DNA from: Enoplolaimus lenunculus
Lineage: Eukaryota; Nematoda; Enoplea; Enoplida; Thoracostomopsidae
NCBI GenBank assembly: GCA_030248215.1
Contig: JASANG010000764.1
Span: forward strand, 1 to 64,000
DNA: 64,000 nucleotides
Direction: 5' to 3'
The notes under the pieces are model-generated. The model was given only the letters and a program-made list of their open reading frames with translations. It made no database searches and was not told where the DNA came from. How positions within the stretch are numbered: the first letter of the stretch is position 1; each line of letters starts with the position of its first letter. The translations under genes were made by a program, and so were the position numbers. This document shows, one piece after another, positions 48,065 through 60,480 of the stretch.

Positions 48065-48995
48065 CCTGCACGGTGACGGACGGCGCCGGACGTCAACAAA
48101 AGTATTGCGCAACCATTACAAACTCGGGCGGCAAGTAGAGCTAGCGATTGACTCCGACGGCCGTTCATGTCGACTTTGGGGGGCTCTTCATATTGACTTT
48201 AAGTTACGGAGATCTCACACCCTAGGCATGGCACTAAGACTAACTACAGTTTTGAGTCGTAAATCCTACGCAGAAAAATAATTTTTATTAAAACCAAAAA
48301 ATTAATAATCTTGGCCAAAAAATTGACCAAAGAAAATGCCAAGCTTGGCGTAGCTTTTGCTAAATTCATAATTTTAAAATATCCTTGAAATTAAAAATTA
48401 ATTAATTTGTTTTTGAAAAGAATTATATTTTTAACGTGAAAAATAGCCTAAAGCTAAAAAGTAGGCAACTTTGCCTACAAACGCTGTCGTACAACGTTTT
48501 TCTTACAAAAAACACGAGCGTTTCTTATATATGTTTCGTACAGCTCGAATGTTGGTTTTTAAAACTAGAGCAGTCCTACTTTTAAGTTAAAATTTAATTT
48601 AGATGCTACGAGAAACGTCAGGTGCAGTATCGTATATAAGATTGATATTTCTCGCTCAACAATTTTTGCTAAAATTTAAAATTTTAATTTCCACTCGTGA
48701 CAGGGCGTAAATTTTCAACGCTATCAACGAAAAATTATTTAGTCAAAAAAGCTTTTTCTTTAAATTAAGACAAATATTTGTCGCTGCTCAAAATGTCACA
48801 AATACTGTGAAAAAAATTGCCAGGGGTTCTGTTTTATAGCTGATATATGTTGCCATTTTTAATTCGATTACCGAAGAACGTTGAGCGTGATTCCAGAGTC
48901 AAAAAATTGCACAAAGTCAACTCGCGAGACTTACACTGCACCCCACTGCAATTTTGCACACAAAATGCGTTGCAATTGGTGATAAACGCAACACT

Positions 48996-49190
48996 GGCCC
49001 ATGTTACGTTTAGGAACGTCCCGGGTTTTTGGTGACACTGCAAAACAGCAGCGTTCATCGCTTGTATTCTGTGTGGGTTCACGTTAGACCATATTTTCTG
49101 CTTAGGCTAAGGTTTACACATTTTTCCACGCTTAGTCTTTGGCTTAGGAATGTCATTATCCTACCGTTACAGCTCTAAAAGTAACATTTT
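48996..49190 (+). mobile_element. Telomere-cored TIR element A5, diverged
   Basis: Starts GGCCCATGTTACGTTTAGGA; core has TTAGGCTAAGG and CTTTGGCTTAGG; the right end is decayed. Confidence 0.6.
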
Positions 49191-49391
49191 TCGCAACCGT
49201 AATGACCAGTGTTAGGATCATTTCAAGCGTATATGGTCCATCTGAAGACTTAGAAGCTTTCAATCTTAGGCTACAAATTAGGCTTAGTGAACAGGTGTCC
49301 CTATATTAATATAAGCAGTTTCACATACGCTCGTTTATATGCAAACCCTGGTTTTACGCTAATAACCGAAAACATGAATTATAAACATAAT

Positions 49392-49655
49392 GGCTAATGC
49401 TACTTTAAGGGGTGTAAAAGTGGATAAAGCGTATTTCTAAGCCAAAGCCTAAGCCTAAACGTCGCAAAAATGTGTTCCTAAGCCTAAGCCTAAGCGTTGT
49501 TAAAATGTGTTCCTAAGACTATCTAAGTGTTATAAAAATGTGTTCCTAAGTCAAAGCCTAAGACTTAAGTCTAAGCAAAAAAAATGTAGTCTAGAATCTA
49601 AACCTGCTGTTTTATGGGCCCATCAGAAACCTGGACACCCGTTAAAGTATGGGCC
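49392..49655 (-). mobile_element. Telomere-cored TIR element A6, expanded core
   Basis: Family A ends with a core of three to four units, each of CCTAAGCCTAAGC followed by GTTGTTAAAATGTGTT-like spacer. Confidence 0.75.
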
Positions 49656-49667
49656 AACATAATTATA

Positions 49668-49830
49668 TTGCCATCAGCTCTAAATGTTGTGTAGCACATA
49701 TTACCAGTTAATAACGATAATTTCAAACAAGCGAACTGCACCAGTTGCATATCCCAAATCCGGCGCAATGGTAAAGACTAAAGTCAAATGCAACAAATAT
49801 GCCAATTTTCGAAGCTCACCAGCGATTAAA
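49668..49830. repeat. Family Q MITE, copy 6, diverged
   Basis: GTGTAGCACATATTACCAGT and TTCAAACAAGCGAACTGCAC; the rest is unclear. Confidence 0.4.
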
Positions 49831-50036
49831 TCACTTTATCGGTAAAAAAATAGTCATTAACGTAACAGCTACACCTTAGATTTGTTTAAGGATAAGTTTG
49901 TTACTGCAGCGCTAAGTTAATTTCTGTCCGCACCTTTAAAGTTTCAAAAATAGCCAGCTGAGAAAAAAAGCCTAAACCAAAATTAAAATTATTCAATAAA
50001 AGTTAATAAAATAAATGACACACCATTCACACTCAT

Positions 50037-50104
50037 ATGTATATATGTATATATAATATATATTATATATGTATATATAATATATATTATATTATATATA
50101 CAGA
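50037..50104. repeat. TATATA-rich simple repeat
   Basis: Imperfect alternating AT with TATATGTATA units; a second AT tract is at about 50259-50312 on the other side of element A7. Confidence 0.8.
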
Positions 50105-50110
50105 TATATA

Positions 50111-50254
50111 GAAGCGTAACAGTGGATTAAGCGTATTCCAAAGCCTAAGCCTAGGCCTGAGTCTAAGCCTAAGCAAAAAATGTAATATTGAAACTAAACC
50201 TTCTCTTTTATAGACCCACCGGAAACCTGGACGCCCCTTAAAGTACCATGGGCC
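50111..50254 (-). mobile_element. Telomere-cored TIR element A7
   Basis: Right end CGCCCCTTAAAGTACCATGG and hexamers AAGCCTAAGCC; the left end is eroded into an AT-dinucleotide tract. Confidence 0.65.
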
Positions 50255-50777
50255 TACATATATATATATATATATATTGTTAACATCATGGTTGGATATA
50301 TATATATATATATAATAACAGTTTATAGACATGTTGGTAAACTTGAAAGTGTTACATTCACCTTGAAAGTCACTGAAGCATATCATTGAAAAGTTAATAT
50401 TAATTGTGTTGCAATGGTGTTGATACTGCTTTAAAATGAACAGAGGTCTGGAAAGTAAAAAAAATATAGTCTTATTTTGAGTATAAAAACATATTCATCA
50501 CAGTATGCACTAATTAAAATTTAAAATAATGTTGGCGTTTTTGTGGCAAAACCATTAAGAACTTATCAAGTATAAAATGATATAAAATTATCGTTGTGCA
50601 AAGCGAACGAGTTAGTTTTAGTCGGTTTAGTGCTGAATAAAGTTTGTTGGTAAATTTTATATTGTGGCTTAATTTTTTTAAAATATTATATCAAAATTTT
50701 ATAGTTAAGTGATCGAGCATAGTACACATAAAACAACTGTTTGAAATGTATTTAAATGGCGAAATTTTAATTTACTA

Positions 50778-50985
50778 CACTGCAAAAAATGGTGAGTCAA
50801 ATTGACTCTCTCCGAAATATGGCTCTACGGGACTACACAAACTGGGTGAAATTGGACTCCATCAGAGTCAAACGTGCGACTTAGTGAGTCGAATTTGACT
50901 CTGGCGGAGTCGAATTTGACTCAGTTTGTGTAGTCCCGGATAGCCTAATTCGGAGAGAGTCAATTTGACTCACCATTTTTTGCTG
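50778..50985. mobile_element. Palindromic MITE, family D, copy 1 (Tc1/mariner-like)
   Basis: CACTGCAAAAAATGGTGAGT with an inverted match at the right, flanked by TA; nearly palindromic along its 208 bp, with repeated GAGTCGAATTTGACTC motifs. Confidence 0.8.
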
Positions 50986-51011
50986 TATAGCTAGATTTGG
51001 TTACGTAAATT

Positions 51012-51219
51012 GGCCCATCTAAAGAATGTAAGGACCAGAGGCGGAACATTCTGTGGCACTGGAATAGAGTAAGCTTAAACTTTAGACTTTTTTGCTTAGG
51101 CTTAGGTTAGGTATAAACTCAGTCTTAGGTTTAAGCCTAGAGATAACTCCATTCTTACGCTTAGGCATAGGCTTAGGAATATGCATATACTACTGTTCCG
51201 CTTCGAATATACATTGGCC
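51012..51219 (+). mobile_element. Telomere-cored TIR element B13
   Basis: About 750 bp upstream of the collagen. Ends GGCCCATCTAAAGAATG and TATACATTGGCC; core with two blocks of TTAGGC-like hexamers. Confidence 0.7.
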
Positions 51220-51318
51220 CGTAAACTTGAGGCACACAAATTACTATAACTGCGAGTCAGGTGGAGCAAAACATAGGGTATTTCAAATATTTTCAGACGT
51301 GAATTTCAATGTTATTTG

Positions 51319-51476
51319 GGCTCATGTTACTTTTAGGGTCGTCTTACACCTTAGACTACATTGTTCGCTTATGCTTAGGCTTAGGCTTATAAATACGCTT
51401 TTGCAACGCTTAGGCTTGGACTTAGGCTTAGCAATACGCTTAATCTAACGTTGCGGCGCTTAAAGTAATATTGGCC
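51319..51476 (+). mobile_element. Telomere-cored TIR element A8
   Basis: Lies about 490 bp upstream of the collagen start codon. Ends GGCTCATGTTACTTTTAGGG and TTAAAGTAATATTGGCC; core GCTTAGGCTTAGGCTTA. Confidence 0.75.
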
Positions 51477-51968
51477 GTTATTTGTAACATTTTTAAAATA
51501 GTATTGGTATTCTTCGTTTGGTTCACAACACTTAAAATGTTTAATATTTTTGACAATTTTAAAAATACTAATATTGAAGTAAAGAAATTATAATAATAAC
51601 CTGTATGAAATGACAGGTTTGTAAATTAATAGACATAAAGACTAAAATCTAGACTAAAAAACCGAATTTTAGAAAATTAGAGGTTTTGGCTGAGCGTTTT
51701 CGCTAAGTTAATATTAAATTAATTTTTCAATAGAAGAAAATATTATTTGTGAAATTTTTGAAATTGGTACATTTTACGGATTTTCGGCCGTAATCACTAG
51801 TAGTGTTACAATGTTACATAGAACAGGTGATTTTTTTGTTTAAAAAATGAAACGAATTTAGAAAATTTATTGTCCAGGAAAAATGACAAATGTTTTTTGT
51901 GATTTGTGATTTTTTATTTCTACAATTTAATTCTTAATTTTAGAACATATAACGTAAATAATTAAATC

Positions 51969-54386
51969 ATGTCTGCGTCTGTAGCAGCCGGCGTTTCAGT
52001 GGTGTTCAGCATAATCGCTGTGTTGTGTTGTATGATCATGATTCCAATGACATTCAACAAAGTCAGCAACGTTCGTTTGCGAATGAAGGAAAAAATTGTC
52101 GAATTTGATGTAAGAAATTATTTAAAACTCGACCATATTTTAAGACATTGTTATTGTGTTAAAGTTGTAGGAGAATTTTGCAAAAAATAGAAAATATTGT
52201 GTACAAAAGTATTAACAGAAATGCAAGTAAAAATTACTGCACCTGTGAGTTTATTTAAAAAATAAATCATTAATTTCAGACCAACGCAGACATGGCATGG
52301 CAAGTGATGAACGCGAAACAAATGGTTTCTGGACTGATCCGAGGCAAACGTCAAGCTGGATGCCGTAAGTTTTCTTTCGGATGAGTGCAGTATTCTCAAA
52401 TGTGTGTAGCATCTATCAGCAGTTAGTTGTCGTTCTTGCAACTTTTCGCAAATATTAAAACTGTAGTTACGTTGGAAACCTTGTACATTTGTTGAAGTTT
52501 TGGCCCATGTAAAGATCAGGGGCGGAACGTTTTTTGGTGGGACTGCAAAACAGTAAGCTTAAGTAGACTATTTTTTGCTTGGCGTAGGCTTAGGCTTAGG
52601 CTTAAGCTTATTCTTAGGAATATGTTCATTCTTACTCATAGGTTTAGACTTAAACATAGGCTTAGAAATATGCTTATAATACTGATCTGCTCCTGTTCTT
52701 AACATTGGCCGAGATTTTTTAGAGTAGGTATGAATTTCCTAAAATCACATTTTTACTAAATTTCAGAGTGCGACACCGCAAACCGATGCCCACCAGGGCC
52801 TCAAGGTCTTCCAGGAGTCGCTGGCGAAGACGGACAAGACGGCAAAGACGGCGGTCCTGGCGACCGAGGCAAGGACGGCGAAGTCCTTCCATGGGAACGG
52901 CCCGACAAACGAGAATGCCGACCTTGCCCAGATGGCCCACTTGGCCCACAAGGACCGCCTGGACCTCCTGGTGAAGGAGTAAGTCACAGTTGATAAACTT
53001 CACTTGCAGTTCAGCTTTGAAATCTTAAATATATATCAACATCCATAAATATAAAAATATAGACTTATATTTAAGTGTTTAGGCTAATTAGGCTTAAATT
53101 TAAGATTTAGTTTACGCCGTGGCTTTACTATGCAGTCACTTTTAATTAATATAACCCCGTAACAGAGGAGATGTTATATTGGTTCTGAGAGATATACTTT
53201 TGTATTTTTAAGTTGGTCAACGTTGTTTTAAGGGGCGTAACAGTAGATTAAGCGTATTTGTAAGCCTAAGCCTAAGCTTAAGCGTTTTAAAAATGAGTTC
53301 CTAAGCCTAAATTTAAGCCTAAGCGTTGCAAAAATGAGTGCCTAAGCCTACGCCTAAGCGCAAGCCTAAGTCTAAGCAAAAAAATGTAACCTAGAATCCA
53401 AACCTACTTTTTATAGACCCACCATAAATCTGGACGCCCCTTAAAGTAACATGGGCCCTTACGTTTATCAAAACAAACAGTATATTTAGCCGCACTCGAT
53501 TGGCAACGGTTGTGAATGTTTAATAATAAATTTTAGACATTTTTAGCTAAAATCAGATTTTTGAAACAAATTTAAATTTTACATTTTGAATTATTAAATT
53601 AACCACTGACTGCATTTTATTTACAGGGTGATGCTGGTCCACCTGGCAACGCTGGCCCACCAGGCTCAGCTGGCCGACCTGGTCCACCAGGTCCACCTGG
53701 CCGTCCTGGACCTCCTGGACCTGGCGGTGAACCTGGCGGCGCTGGCCGACCTGGTCAAGACGGAACCCGAGGGACCCCTGGCCCACGAGGACCTCCAGGT
53801 TTGTTTTAAACTGCAGTACATACAGCTGTTTGTGAAACGTTATGACATCTTTTAATTTTAGCTAAAATTTTTAATGTTTGATAAGAAACTGCTTAAATAT
53901 TTAAGACAACTATGCAGATTTTGCGGTAATTTTAAGTTTTAGATTGTGCTCGACATGGGTGTTACGGGTTACGGTATTTTTAGGCAAACCATGTGTAAGC
54001 AATGCTCCGGTAGCTTAAATTTAGATGTACTTGTTTTTTTCTTATTTTGAGTTTTACTTAAATAAGACAATTGAAGTTTATAGAAATTTAGTTTTCAAAA
54101 AATCCGGTCGACTATTGTTTAATCATTTACATTCACCTTAATCTTTGTTTCAGGATCGGCCGGTCCTCCAGGCCCACGAGGTCAACCTGGCCAAGGCGGC
54201 GCACCAGGCTCTCGTGGTGGCCCTGGCCCACGTGGTCCTCCTGGCATCAAGGGTATCGACGGCCAAGACGGCCGACCTGGTCAACAAGGTCCTCCTGGCC
54301 CGCCGGGTATCATCGGCAAAGACGCACAATACTGTCCTTGCCCACGACGAACCTTTGGCAAGAAATCGAAGAAGACTACCACTTAA
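51969..54386 (+). CDS. Nematode cuticle collagen, five exons
   Basis: Exons: 51969-52109, 52280-52364, 52767-52978, 53627-53798 and 54154-54386, all GT-AG with matching phases; 280 residues, near the usual 290-330 of cuticle collagens. Residues about 5-30 ([20 protein letters not shown]) are a membrane/signal anchor, and with the following AMAWQVMN-like stretch form the nematode cuticle collagen N-terminal domain. IRGKRQ at about residue 72 is a furin-type cleavage site. Then come a cysteine cluster (GCQCDTANRC), a first Gly-X-Y block, a break with CRPCPDG, a longer Gly-X-Y block across exons 3-5, and a short end with YCPCPRR and a lysine-rich tail. Cysteines flank the triple-helix blocks as in cuticle collagens, where they cross-link trimers. 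Introns 2 and 3 each hold one telomere-cored element. AATAAA lies 121 nt after the stop. Secreted, extracellular matrix. Confidence 0.95.
52502..52710 (+). mobile_element. Telomere-cored TIR element B14, collagen intron 2
   Basis: Complete family B copy with GCTTAGGCTTAGGCTTAAGC core. Flanks GAAGTTTT and GAGATTTT agree at six of eight positions. Confidence 0.8.
53215..53457 (-). mobile_element. Telomere-cored TIR element A9, in collagen intron 3
   Basis: Core of several AAGCCTAAGCCTAAG runs separated by GTTGCAAAAATGAGT-like spacers. Flanks TTTAAGTT and CTTACGTT agree at six of eight positions. Confidence 0.8.
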
Positions 54387-54506
54387 CAAGTTGAACCATC
54401 CTGATCCGAAAGGTTCACAACGGTTCACCGATCCTTCAAGATACGCTCAATACCTTCATAATATCCCACTGCAATGCTAATATCAGCCGCATGAAAAATT
54501 AATATG

Positions 54507-54512
54507 AATAAA
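54507..54512 (+). terminator. Likely polyadenylation signal of the collagen gene
   Basis: AATAAA 121 nt downstream of the collagen stop codon, on the coding strand. A second AATAAA follows about 110 nt later. Confidence 0.5.
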
Positions 54513-55025
54513 TGAGATTTTATTTCAAAATGTTTAAAATTGTCAAAAAATTCTTAGGTGCAGTATTTCCAAGTATTTTTGAACTTTCATCCTGTATTGT
54601 GTGTTAAATTTAAGCAATAAACCTAATATTTGGTCTGGAATTTGATAAAAACTTTATTTTTATGTAAACTTTAATAAAGTTTTAGGCGTTTGTTGTTCTG
54701 TTTTGCGTCAATTTAAAAAATATACTTTCAGTTGTGTTTATAGTCAAATGCGTGTATTTAGTCATCAGGTTTATGTATTTTTTTGGTTTGCAGATTCTAT
54801 ATGCTGCAGAAATTATATGGCAAAATTTTTGTATTCAAATTTTGTTCGCAATTGTTTACTTTAATGAGTTCATGTCGACCAAAATTGGAATCAACTAAAA
54901 TTTTTAAGCATCCTTACTTTAACAATGGGGCCTAAACAACGTCTTGGTTATGAAACACGTCGATTTAAACACTTCCTTTTTAAGAAAAGGGCTCAGCAGC
55001 TTCCATTAGGTTTGGTATCAAGTTT

Positions 55026-55160
55026 GGCCCACGAATAGATCAGAAGTGGATCGTTGTACCGCGGGACTAAAATACAGTAAAAGCTGTTAGACATTTTTTT
55101 TGCTCAGGCTTAGGTTTAGGAGTATGCTTACACTACAGTTACGCCTTGCTCTTCTGGCGT
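55026..55160 (+). mobile_element. Telomere-cored TIR element B15, decayed
   Basis: Starts GGCCCACGAATAGATCAG; short core CTCAGGCTTAGGTTTAGG; the right end is not clear. Confidence 0.55.
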
Positions 55161-55386
55161 TAAATGTAAACGGTGGATGTTAGATGTGTATATGGACATA
55201 CCTTAGCACCGATTGAAGAATGTAAAATTTCCTAATATCACAAAATTAGTGTAAAATTTCAAGAAATAATATTTAATAAAACCTGTAAAGGTTGTATCAT
55301 TAAAACAAACTATTGTCAATTTCAGTGCCAAATTGTCTAAAAAATAATAAAACGTTCGTACACATACCAATGTTAATACATTCATA

Positions 55387-55564
55387 CACTGCAAAAAATG
55401 GTGAGTCAAATTGACTGTCTCCGAAATAGGCTTTTCGTGACTACACAAATTGAGTCAAAATTCGACTCCGCCAGAGTCAAACGTGCGACTCAGTTAGTTG
55501 ACGTTGACTCTGGTGGAGTGGAATTTTGACTCAATTTGTGTAGCTCCGAAAAACCTATTTGGGA
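55387..55564. mobile_element. Palindromic MITE, family D, copy 2, right end lost
   Basis: Same left end after TA, same palindromic interior; breaks off at about 55564 in AACCTATTTGGGAGCA. Confidence 0.7.
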
Positions 55565-55921
55565 GCAAGCAAGTTTTATGTTCCGCAGCGGCGGATCCAG
55601 AAACATCTGACGACGCACGGGTGGGCTGGCAAGTGTTACGCAAGTATGAAACCCCAATTTTTACTGCATGCTACAATGGCCAAATAGAGCAAAACTGATG
55701 TTGTGTATTTATAATAGGAACTTAGACCAAAAGGTCCCTAATAGTCTTCTTAGCGTTACCGACAGTTTTCCAGGGTCCGACATTGGCGGTTCGTGTTTAC
55801 GTCGTGCTGAATCTATAAAAAGTACAAAATGTTATTTTAACAGATTTATGCGCGTCGTTGGTGGTAAGCCTTATGCATTTCTGTAAGACTAAGTCTACAC
55901 TTAACCCTAATACCGATATAC

Positions 55922-56190
55922 CAGGGTGCAACCGGTAGTCTGTCTCCGGCTCCGACTCTGGCAAAAAATTGACCTCCGTTTCCGTCTCTGTCTCCGGCTC
56001 CGGTAGAATTTATGCCGGAGGTTCCGGCAATTTCGGTAAAAAAATTTTTGCATAGTATATACAAACTTTCTTTTTTGCGAGTTTCATTTTAACTTTTGAT
56101 GCAAATTTGTTGAAAAAGTTGACGAAATTTTGCAACAAAATAAGCGTAAAATGAAACTATTTAACAACGTATTATTGATATTTGATGAAA
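55922..56190. repeat. Family I repeat, copy 3
   Basis: CAGGGTGCAACCGGTAGTC followed by repeated CTCCGGCTCC-type motifs, then GGAGGTTCCGGCAATTTCGG. The right end is not clear. Confidence 0.55.
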
Positions 56191-56949
56191 TTAACAAATT
56201 AAACGCCATGTACTTATTTAAGCCATGCTTAAACTAACTACTGAAACCGCTGAATTAAGTAAATACTTAACTTTTCGAACAGAAGAGGTAAACGCAAAAT
56301 GTGAGCAATTGTCATTGCAAAAAAGCAATAGAATTGATTTATATTAAAGAAGCACCACGAGTCTACAATTTCAGTTCGATCAAGGTTTGTATACCTGAAC
56401 GGTTAAATCCTAATCTATCAGATTTAGTCATCGGCTTAAGTATTTACTTGTATTTACTTACCTTAAGTACGCTTTTAAAACGACAAAATTGCTAAGTAAT
56501 TATTAAGCACGTACTTAAGTATAACAAATGATACTAAAGTAGAGTTTTAGAAACCCAGCCAATGTTTTCTTACAGACTCCAGACTATGTCTTGAATTGCA
56601 GACTTGCCTGTAATTTTTACAACCTGAGAACGTCCAACACGTAAACACTTAAGTTTGGGAAGACTAAGCTTATCCCGAAATATCCTAAAAATTCGATTGC
56701 TTATTTACAGTTTTAAGAATGTAAACAGAGCACTTCGTTTTACATAAATTAAAATCGGAAAATTATTTCTTGAAAAGACATCTATTGAAATAAATCAAAT
56801 TTAAGAGTTCAATATAAGAAATTAATGTTTTAAATATTTTAGATACGAATTTATTTTTGAGCTTCATAAGTTCAAAACTTAAGTACGCTTTAAAGTTTTG
56901 AAGTCAAATTATTTGGTCCTGGAGTCATTTATGCGCTACAATTAAGGAC

Positions 56950-57094
56950 AATTGACATTTATAGACTCCAATTAGGGTTTAGGTACTCTATCCGCTTACA
57001 GACTCTTACTAGGGATGCGGACTCTTATTGATTGGGACCCAAACTGGTGACCCCCCTCTTATTACCCCACCCCCCTCTTATTCGGGTCACTACA
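56950..57094. repeat. Family T repeat, copy 2
   Basis: TTAGGGTTTAGGTACTCTAT, CGGACTCTTATTGATTGGGA and the right end CTTATTCGGGTCACTACAGT. Confidence 0.6.
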
Positions 57095-57584
57095 GTACAT
57101 TTGATCTTCAGTAATTCTGTGCTAATTTTAAGGCCAGCAACTACAATTGTCCGTGAGTTTGAAAAAATGTCACACAGTTAACAGATGCTGTACACATTTT
57201 AAAATATGGGTCATAGATCAAAAACACACACAGTATTTCAAAAGTATTTTCGCAACCTGTTCTAGACAGGCGTAAATCCGTCAGGTACAGGTGGGAAAAC
57301 GAGTTCCACCGGAACCTGACAGGTTTTCGCCCGTCGTCTGCAAACAGGTTACGAAACATTTTTCAATTGTACTAGACTGGCATATGAAAATTGTGACATG
57401 GTGTACGCAAGTTATTGTACATTTTTAACACTAAACAAGTAAATCACAGACACCTCAGCGGACGTCAATGCATCTGGTGGGTGTCTTTTCGTTGGGCGAC
57501 GTCCGGCTTGGCACACCGGTGCCGTAAAAACTGGACAGCGCTGGTTGGTGCTATGAATTTTAAAAATTCATTCCCACCCTATAA

Positions 57585-57966
57585 CCCCCATGTACAAATG
57601 AGAGGCGGACCGTTTTTCCGCGGGACTGCAATAGAGTAAGCTTAAGCTTTATACTCTAGTGACCCGAATATGAGAGGGACAGGGTGATAAGTGGGGGTCA
57701 CCATTTTGGGTACCAATAATTAGGAGTACGTATCCCTAATAAGAGTCCGTAAGCGGGTAAAGTCCATAAACCCTACTTGGATTAATGTCAATTATCCTTA
57801 ATTGTAGAAGTAAACTTTGCGTTATCACTCTATCTATTGACACAAGGCGAATAAACGTTTAATTCAACCCGTACCCGAATAACAGGGGGTACCCTCTGGA
57901 GAGGCCAAATAAATATCAGTCCCACCTCTTATTTGGGTCACTACAGTACTCTTTACATTGGCTGCC
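57585..57966 (+). mobile_element. Telomere-cored TIR element B16, interrupted by a family T element
   Basis: Left part of B (about 57587-57649, with GGCGGACCGTTTTTCCGCGG and AAGCTTAAGCTTTA) and a last scrap CTCTTTACATTGGC flank a complete T element at about 57650-57954. The TTAGGC core has been lost. Confidence 0.65.
57650..57954. mobile_element. Family T element, complete, inside B16
   Basis: Inverted ends TACTCTAGTGACCCGAATA and, on the other strand, TACTGTAGTGACCCAAATA; probable TA target. No coding frame. Confidence 0.7.
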
Positions 57967-58110
57967 ACTTGTTATACTGTTAATATTTTAGAGAAATGAA
58001 ATAGCAAAATATTTAATCCCTTAATCGTGGCATCCTTTGCAAACAAAACATGTAAATCAAATGTACGCATAGCAAAACCACCATTATGTTTCCTGCAACA
58101 ATTCGTCCAC

Positions 58111-58208
58111 GTTTGATTCTGGCTGGCAGAGTCTAATTTGACTCAGTTTGTGTAGTCCCGTAGAGCCTATTTTGAAGAGACTCAAATTGACTCACCATTT
58201 ACTGCAGT
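58111..58208. mobile_element. Palindromic MITE, family D, copy 3, half only
   Basis: Right half with GACTCAGTTTGTGTAGTCCC and CTCACCATTTACTGCAGTG. Confidence 0.65.
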
Positions 58209-58511
58209 GTAGCCTTTAGTTTTTTTGGCTTAAAATTACGTTAGCAATGAAAAATATAGTTTGAAACGCAAGAAAACAGAATTATTCTGCAATAATAATC
58301 AAACTATGGTACAACTTTTAAGCATAAAACTTTACTAAAATTGAAAATTTTTTGACTTGACTTAAATATTAACAATATGGAAAACAATTATTGCTAAATA
58401 ATAAATTTTTCAAAGCATTTCGTGAAGTGAGTCTTGTTTTTGTGATATTTTATAACGTTTGCAGGCATTTGTTGCAACTTTTAGCTGAAACTTAAACGTT
58501 TAGGGTAGGTG

Positions 58512-58680
58512 CATCGCCAGCTCACCTTGCTAGGGGGGTTCAAAACTTTTCAGGAGCGGCATACAACCGTTTTCAATCACTTACAAGCAGGGTTGCAAAT
58601 GTTCTAGGGGAGGGAAACAAAAATTTTCCGGGGGAAGGGTGATCTCACCCTGATCCCCCTTGGCTCCACGCCTGGATTAG
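58512..58680 (+). repeat. Family G repeat, copy 4
   Basis: CGCCAGCTCACCTTGCTAGG, TTTTCAGGAGCGGCATAC and TTGGCTCCACGCCTGG at the right end. Confidence 0.6.
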
Positions 58681-59302
58681 GGTTCTTAGAGTCTGCGGCG
58701 TTGCTTTTGATATAAAATTTTATTACCGGAGAGGTAACGTTCAAAATCTAAAGTTAATAAAAAAATTTCTTAAAATTTTCACAAAAGTCATAAAAGTTTT
58801 GCCTAAAATTTGTTTTACTTTAAAATTGGTTAATTTTCTTGCTGCTAACGGCCGAAATGTAACCAGGAATTTAGTTTGGAAAGTCACGTTGCTGGTTCAT
58901 GGCGTATGACCGTAGCGAGCGAGAAAACATTTTTGTACCATCCATCGGCTTATTTTTATAAGGTCCCTAAGATACATTTTTTGTCGAATAATTTCAGGGG
59001 ACAACAGTGATCTGTCTCCCTATATCCGGTTCGTTGTATACGTCTTTGACTATCGGATATGTCGTAAAATCTATTTTAGTTCCGGATGGTTAACCTAGTT
59101 TTAGCGAGAACGAAAAGTTATTGCATAGTTGTGGCAATTATATAATGAAGGCGTCGTCACGGTTAGCGGTGTAATTTTTTCAGTTAATGTTTCAAATTCA
59201 AAATATGTTTCTTAAAAAGTTGTAAAATTGAAAAGTTTTACTGTTTTAAAGTTTGCTTTTATATTTTTAAATCAATTCCTGCGCAGCAATCATCGTAAAG
59301 CC

Positions 59303-59393
59303 GCAGCAAAAAATAGTCTAAAGCTTAAGCTTACTTTATTGCAGTCCAGCAGAAAAAATTCGCTTCACATCTATACAGGGGCCAGAAAACGTT
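59303..59393 (-). mobile_element. Telomere-type element B17, end fragment
   Basis: Only the sub-terminal AGTCTAAAGCTTAAGCTTAC and a decayed end remain; no hexamer core. Confidence 0.5.
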
Positions 59394-59875
59394 CCAGTAG
59401 AGTACAGGCTGCAAATACTAACCGTTGGTGTGGAGATTCCACGTCCTTAGCCAGCAAGAGTTTACATGGTAAAACTGTGTAAGGAGTTGATTTGTGGAAT
59501 TTCTGTAAGAGTCGATTTTGGAAATTGTAAAGTTTTTGCATATTTGACCTCGACTTTTAAAGATTTCGCCTACGAATCTGTTTTCAGTTACACTGCGTTT
59601 TCGAAACGTTAGTCAAACGGCGACTGTTCTTATTTGTTTGTTCGAACTGAGAAATGAACTATAACGATTCAGTCTGGCATTTTTGTAAGCCTAAGCCTAA
59701 GTGTAAGCCTAAACATTCGATGCGAGAACTGTTTACTTGTTGAAATGTTATTAGACGTAGGATAGTGGATGATTGTAATTTTTCTATAAATTTACTTCCT
59801 TAATGTTGATTTTGTAAAAGTTTATAGTCAACCAAAATTTTTTGTTATATATATGTATATGTATATGTAAATATA

Positions 59876-60245
59876 ACAGGGCTTTACCGGAATTCCTGTT
59901 CCGGCCGACTCTTTGCAAAAATTCAACTCCTGTTCTTGTTCCTTGTCATGCATTCAAAAATGCAGAAATCGGAATTTTAATGGTTTTGCGGCAAATTATT
60001 TACAATGTTATAAATATTGGAAACGTTGCCTTTGAAAAATTGTTATTTCTAAATGAGTGTGTTTGCAATTAGTTCCATTTTGATAATAAACTGTTTCTGA
60101 TATGTTTTCGCAAAACTTGACGACGAAATAGCTAAAAAGTCTCTGAAGCCCTTTTTGGCAAGTTTTCTAAAAAGTCCAACAGTAATTCGATGATGAAAAT
60201 CACTTTGTTACTGTTCCTGTTGCGGTAAAATCTAGTTCAATTGAA
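59876..60245 (+). repeat. Family H repeat, copy 3
   Basis: Aligns along its length with copy 2, including GAATTCCTGTTCCGGCCG and AAAAGTCCAACAGTAATTCG. Confidence 0.7.
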
Positions 60246-60302
60246 AAATTTTATGCGATAAAGTTTAAAAATTTGTAAAATACTCCTGGGTATAGGAACT
60301 AT

Positions 60303-60480
60303 GGCCAATGTTACTTTTAAGGGCGTAACAGTAGATTAAGCGTATTCCTAAACCTAAGCCTAACCGTAAACGTTGCAAAAATGTGTTCCTAAGCCTAAGC
60401 AAAAAATATAATCTAGAATCTAAACCTACTCTTTCGTAGACCCACCAGAGACCTGGACGCCCCTTAAAGTAACATGGGCC
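60303..60480 (-). mobile_element. Telomere-cored TIR element A10 with perfect 8-bp duplication
   Basis: Complete copy. GGAACTAT at 60295-60302 is repeated exactly at 60481-60488, fixing the element ends at GGCCAATG and CATGGGCC. Confidence 0.9.

Larger units (their letters stand above)
46791..51968. other. Intergenic stretch between exchanger and collagen
   Basis: Only repeats recognised: A4-A8, B12, B13, E copy 3, D copy 1, Q copy 6 and AT tracts. No exon-like open frame with splice signals was found. The collagen promoter must lie at the right end, between A8 (ends 51476) and 51968; no clear core motif was identified. Confidence 0.6.

Noticed and set aside
52768-53003. Arg-rich and Val/Leu-rich frames across collagen exon 3
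   Set aside because: Shadow frames of Gly-X-Y coding sequence.
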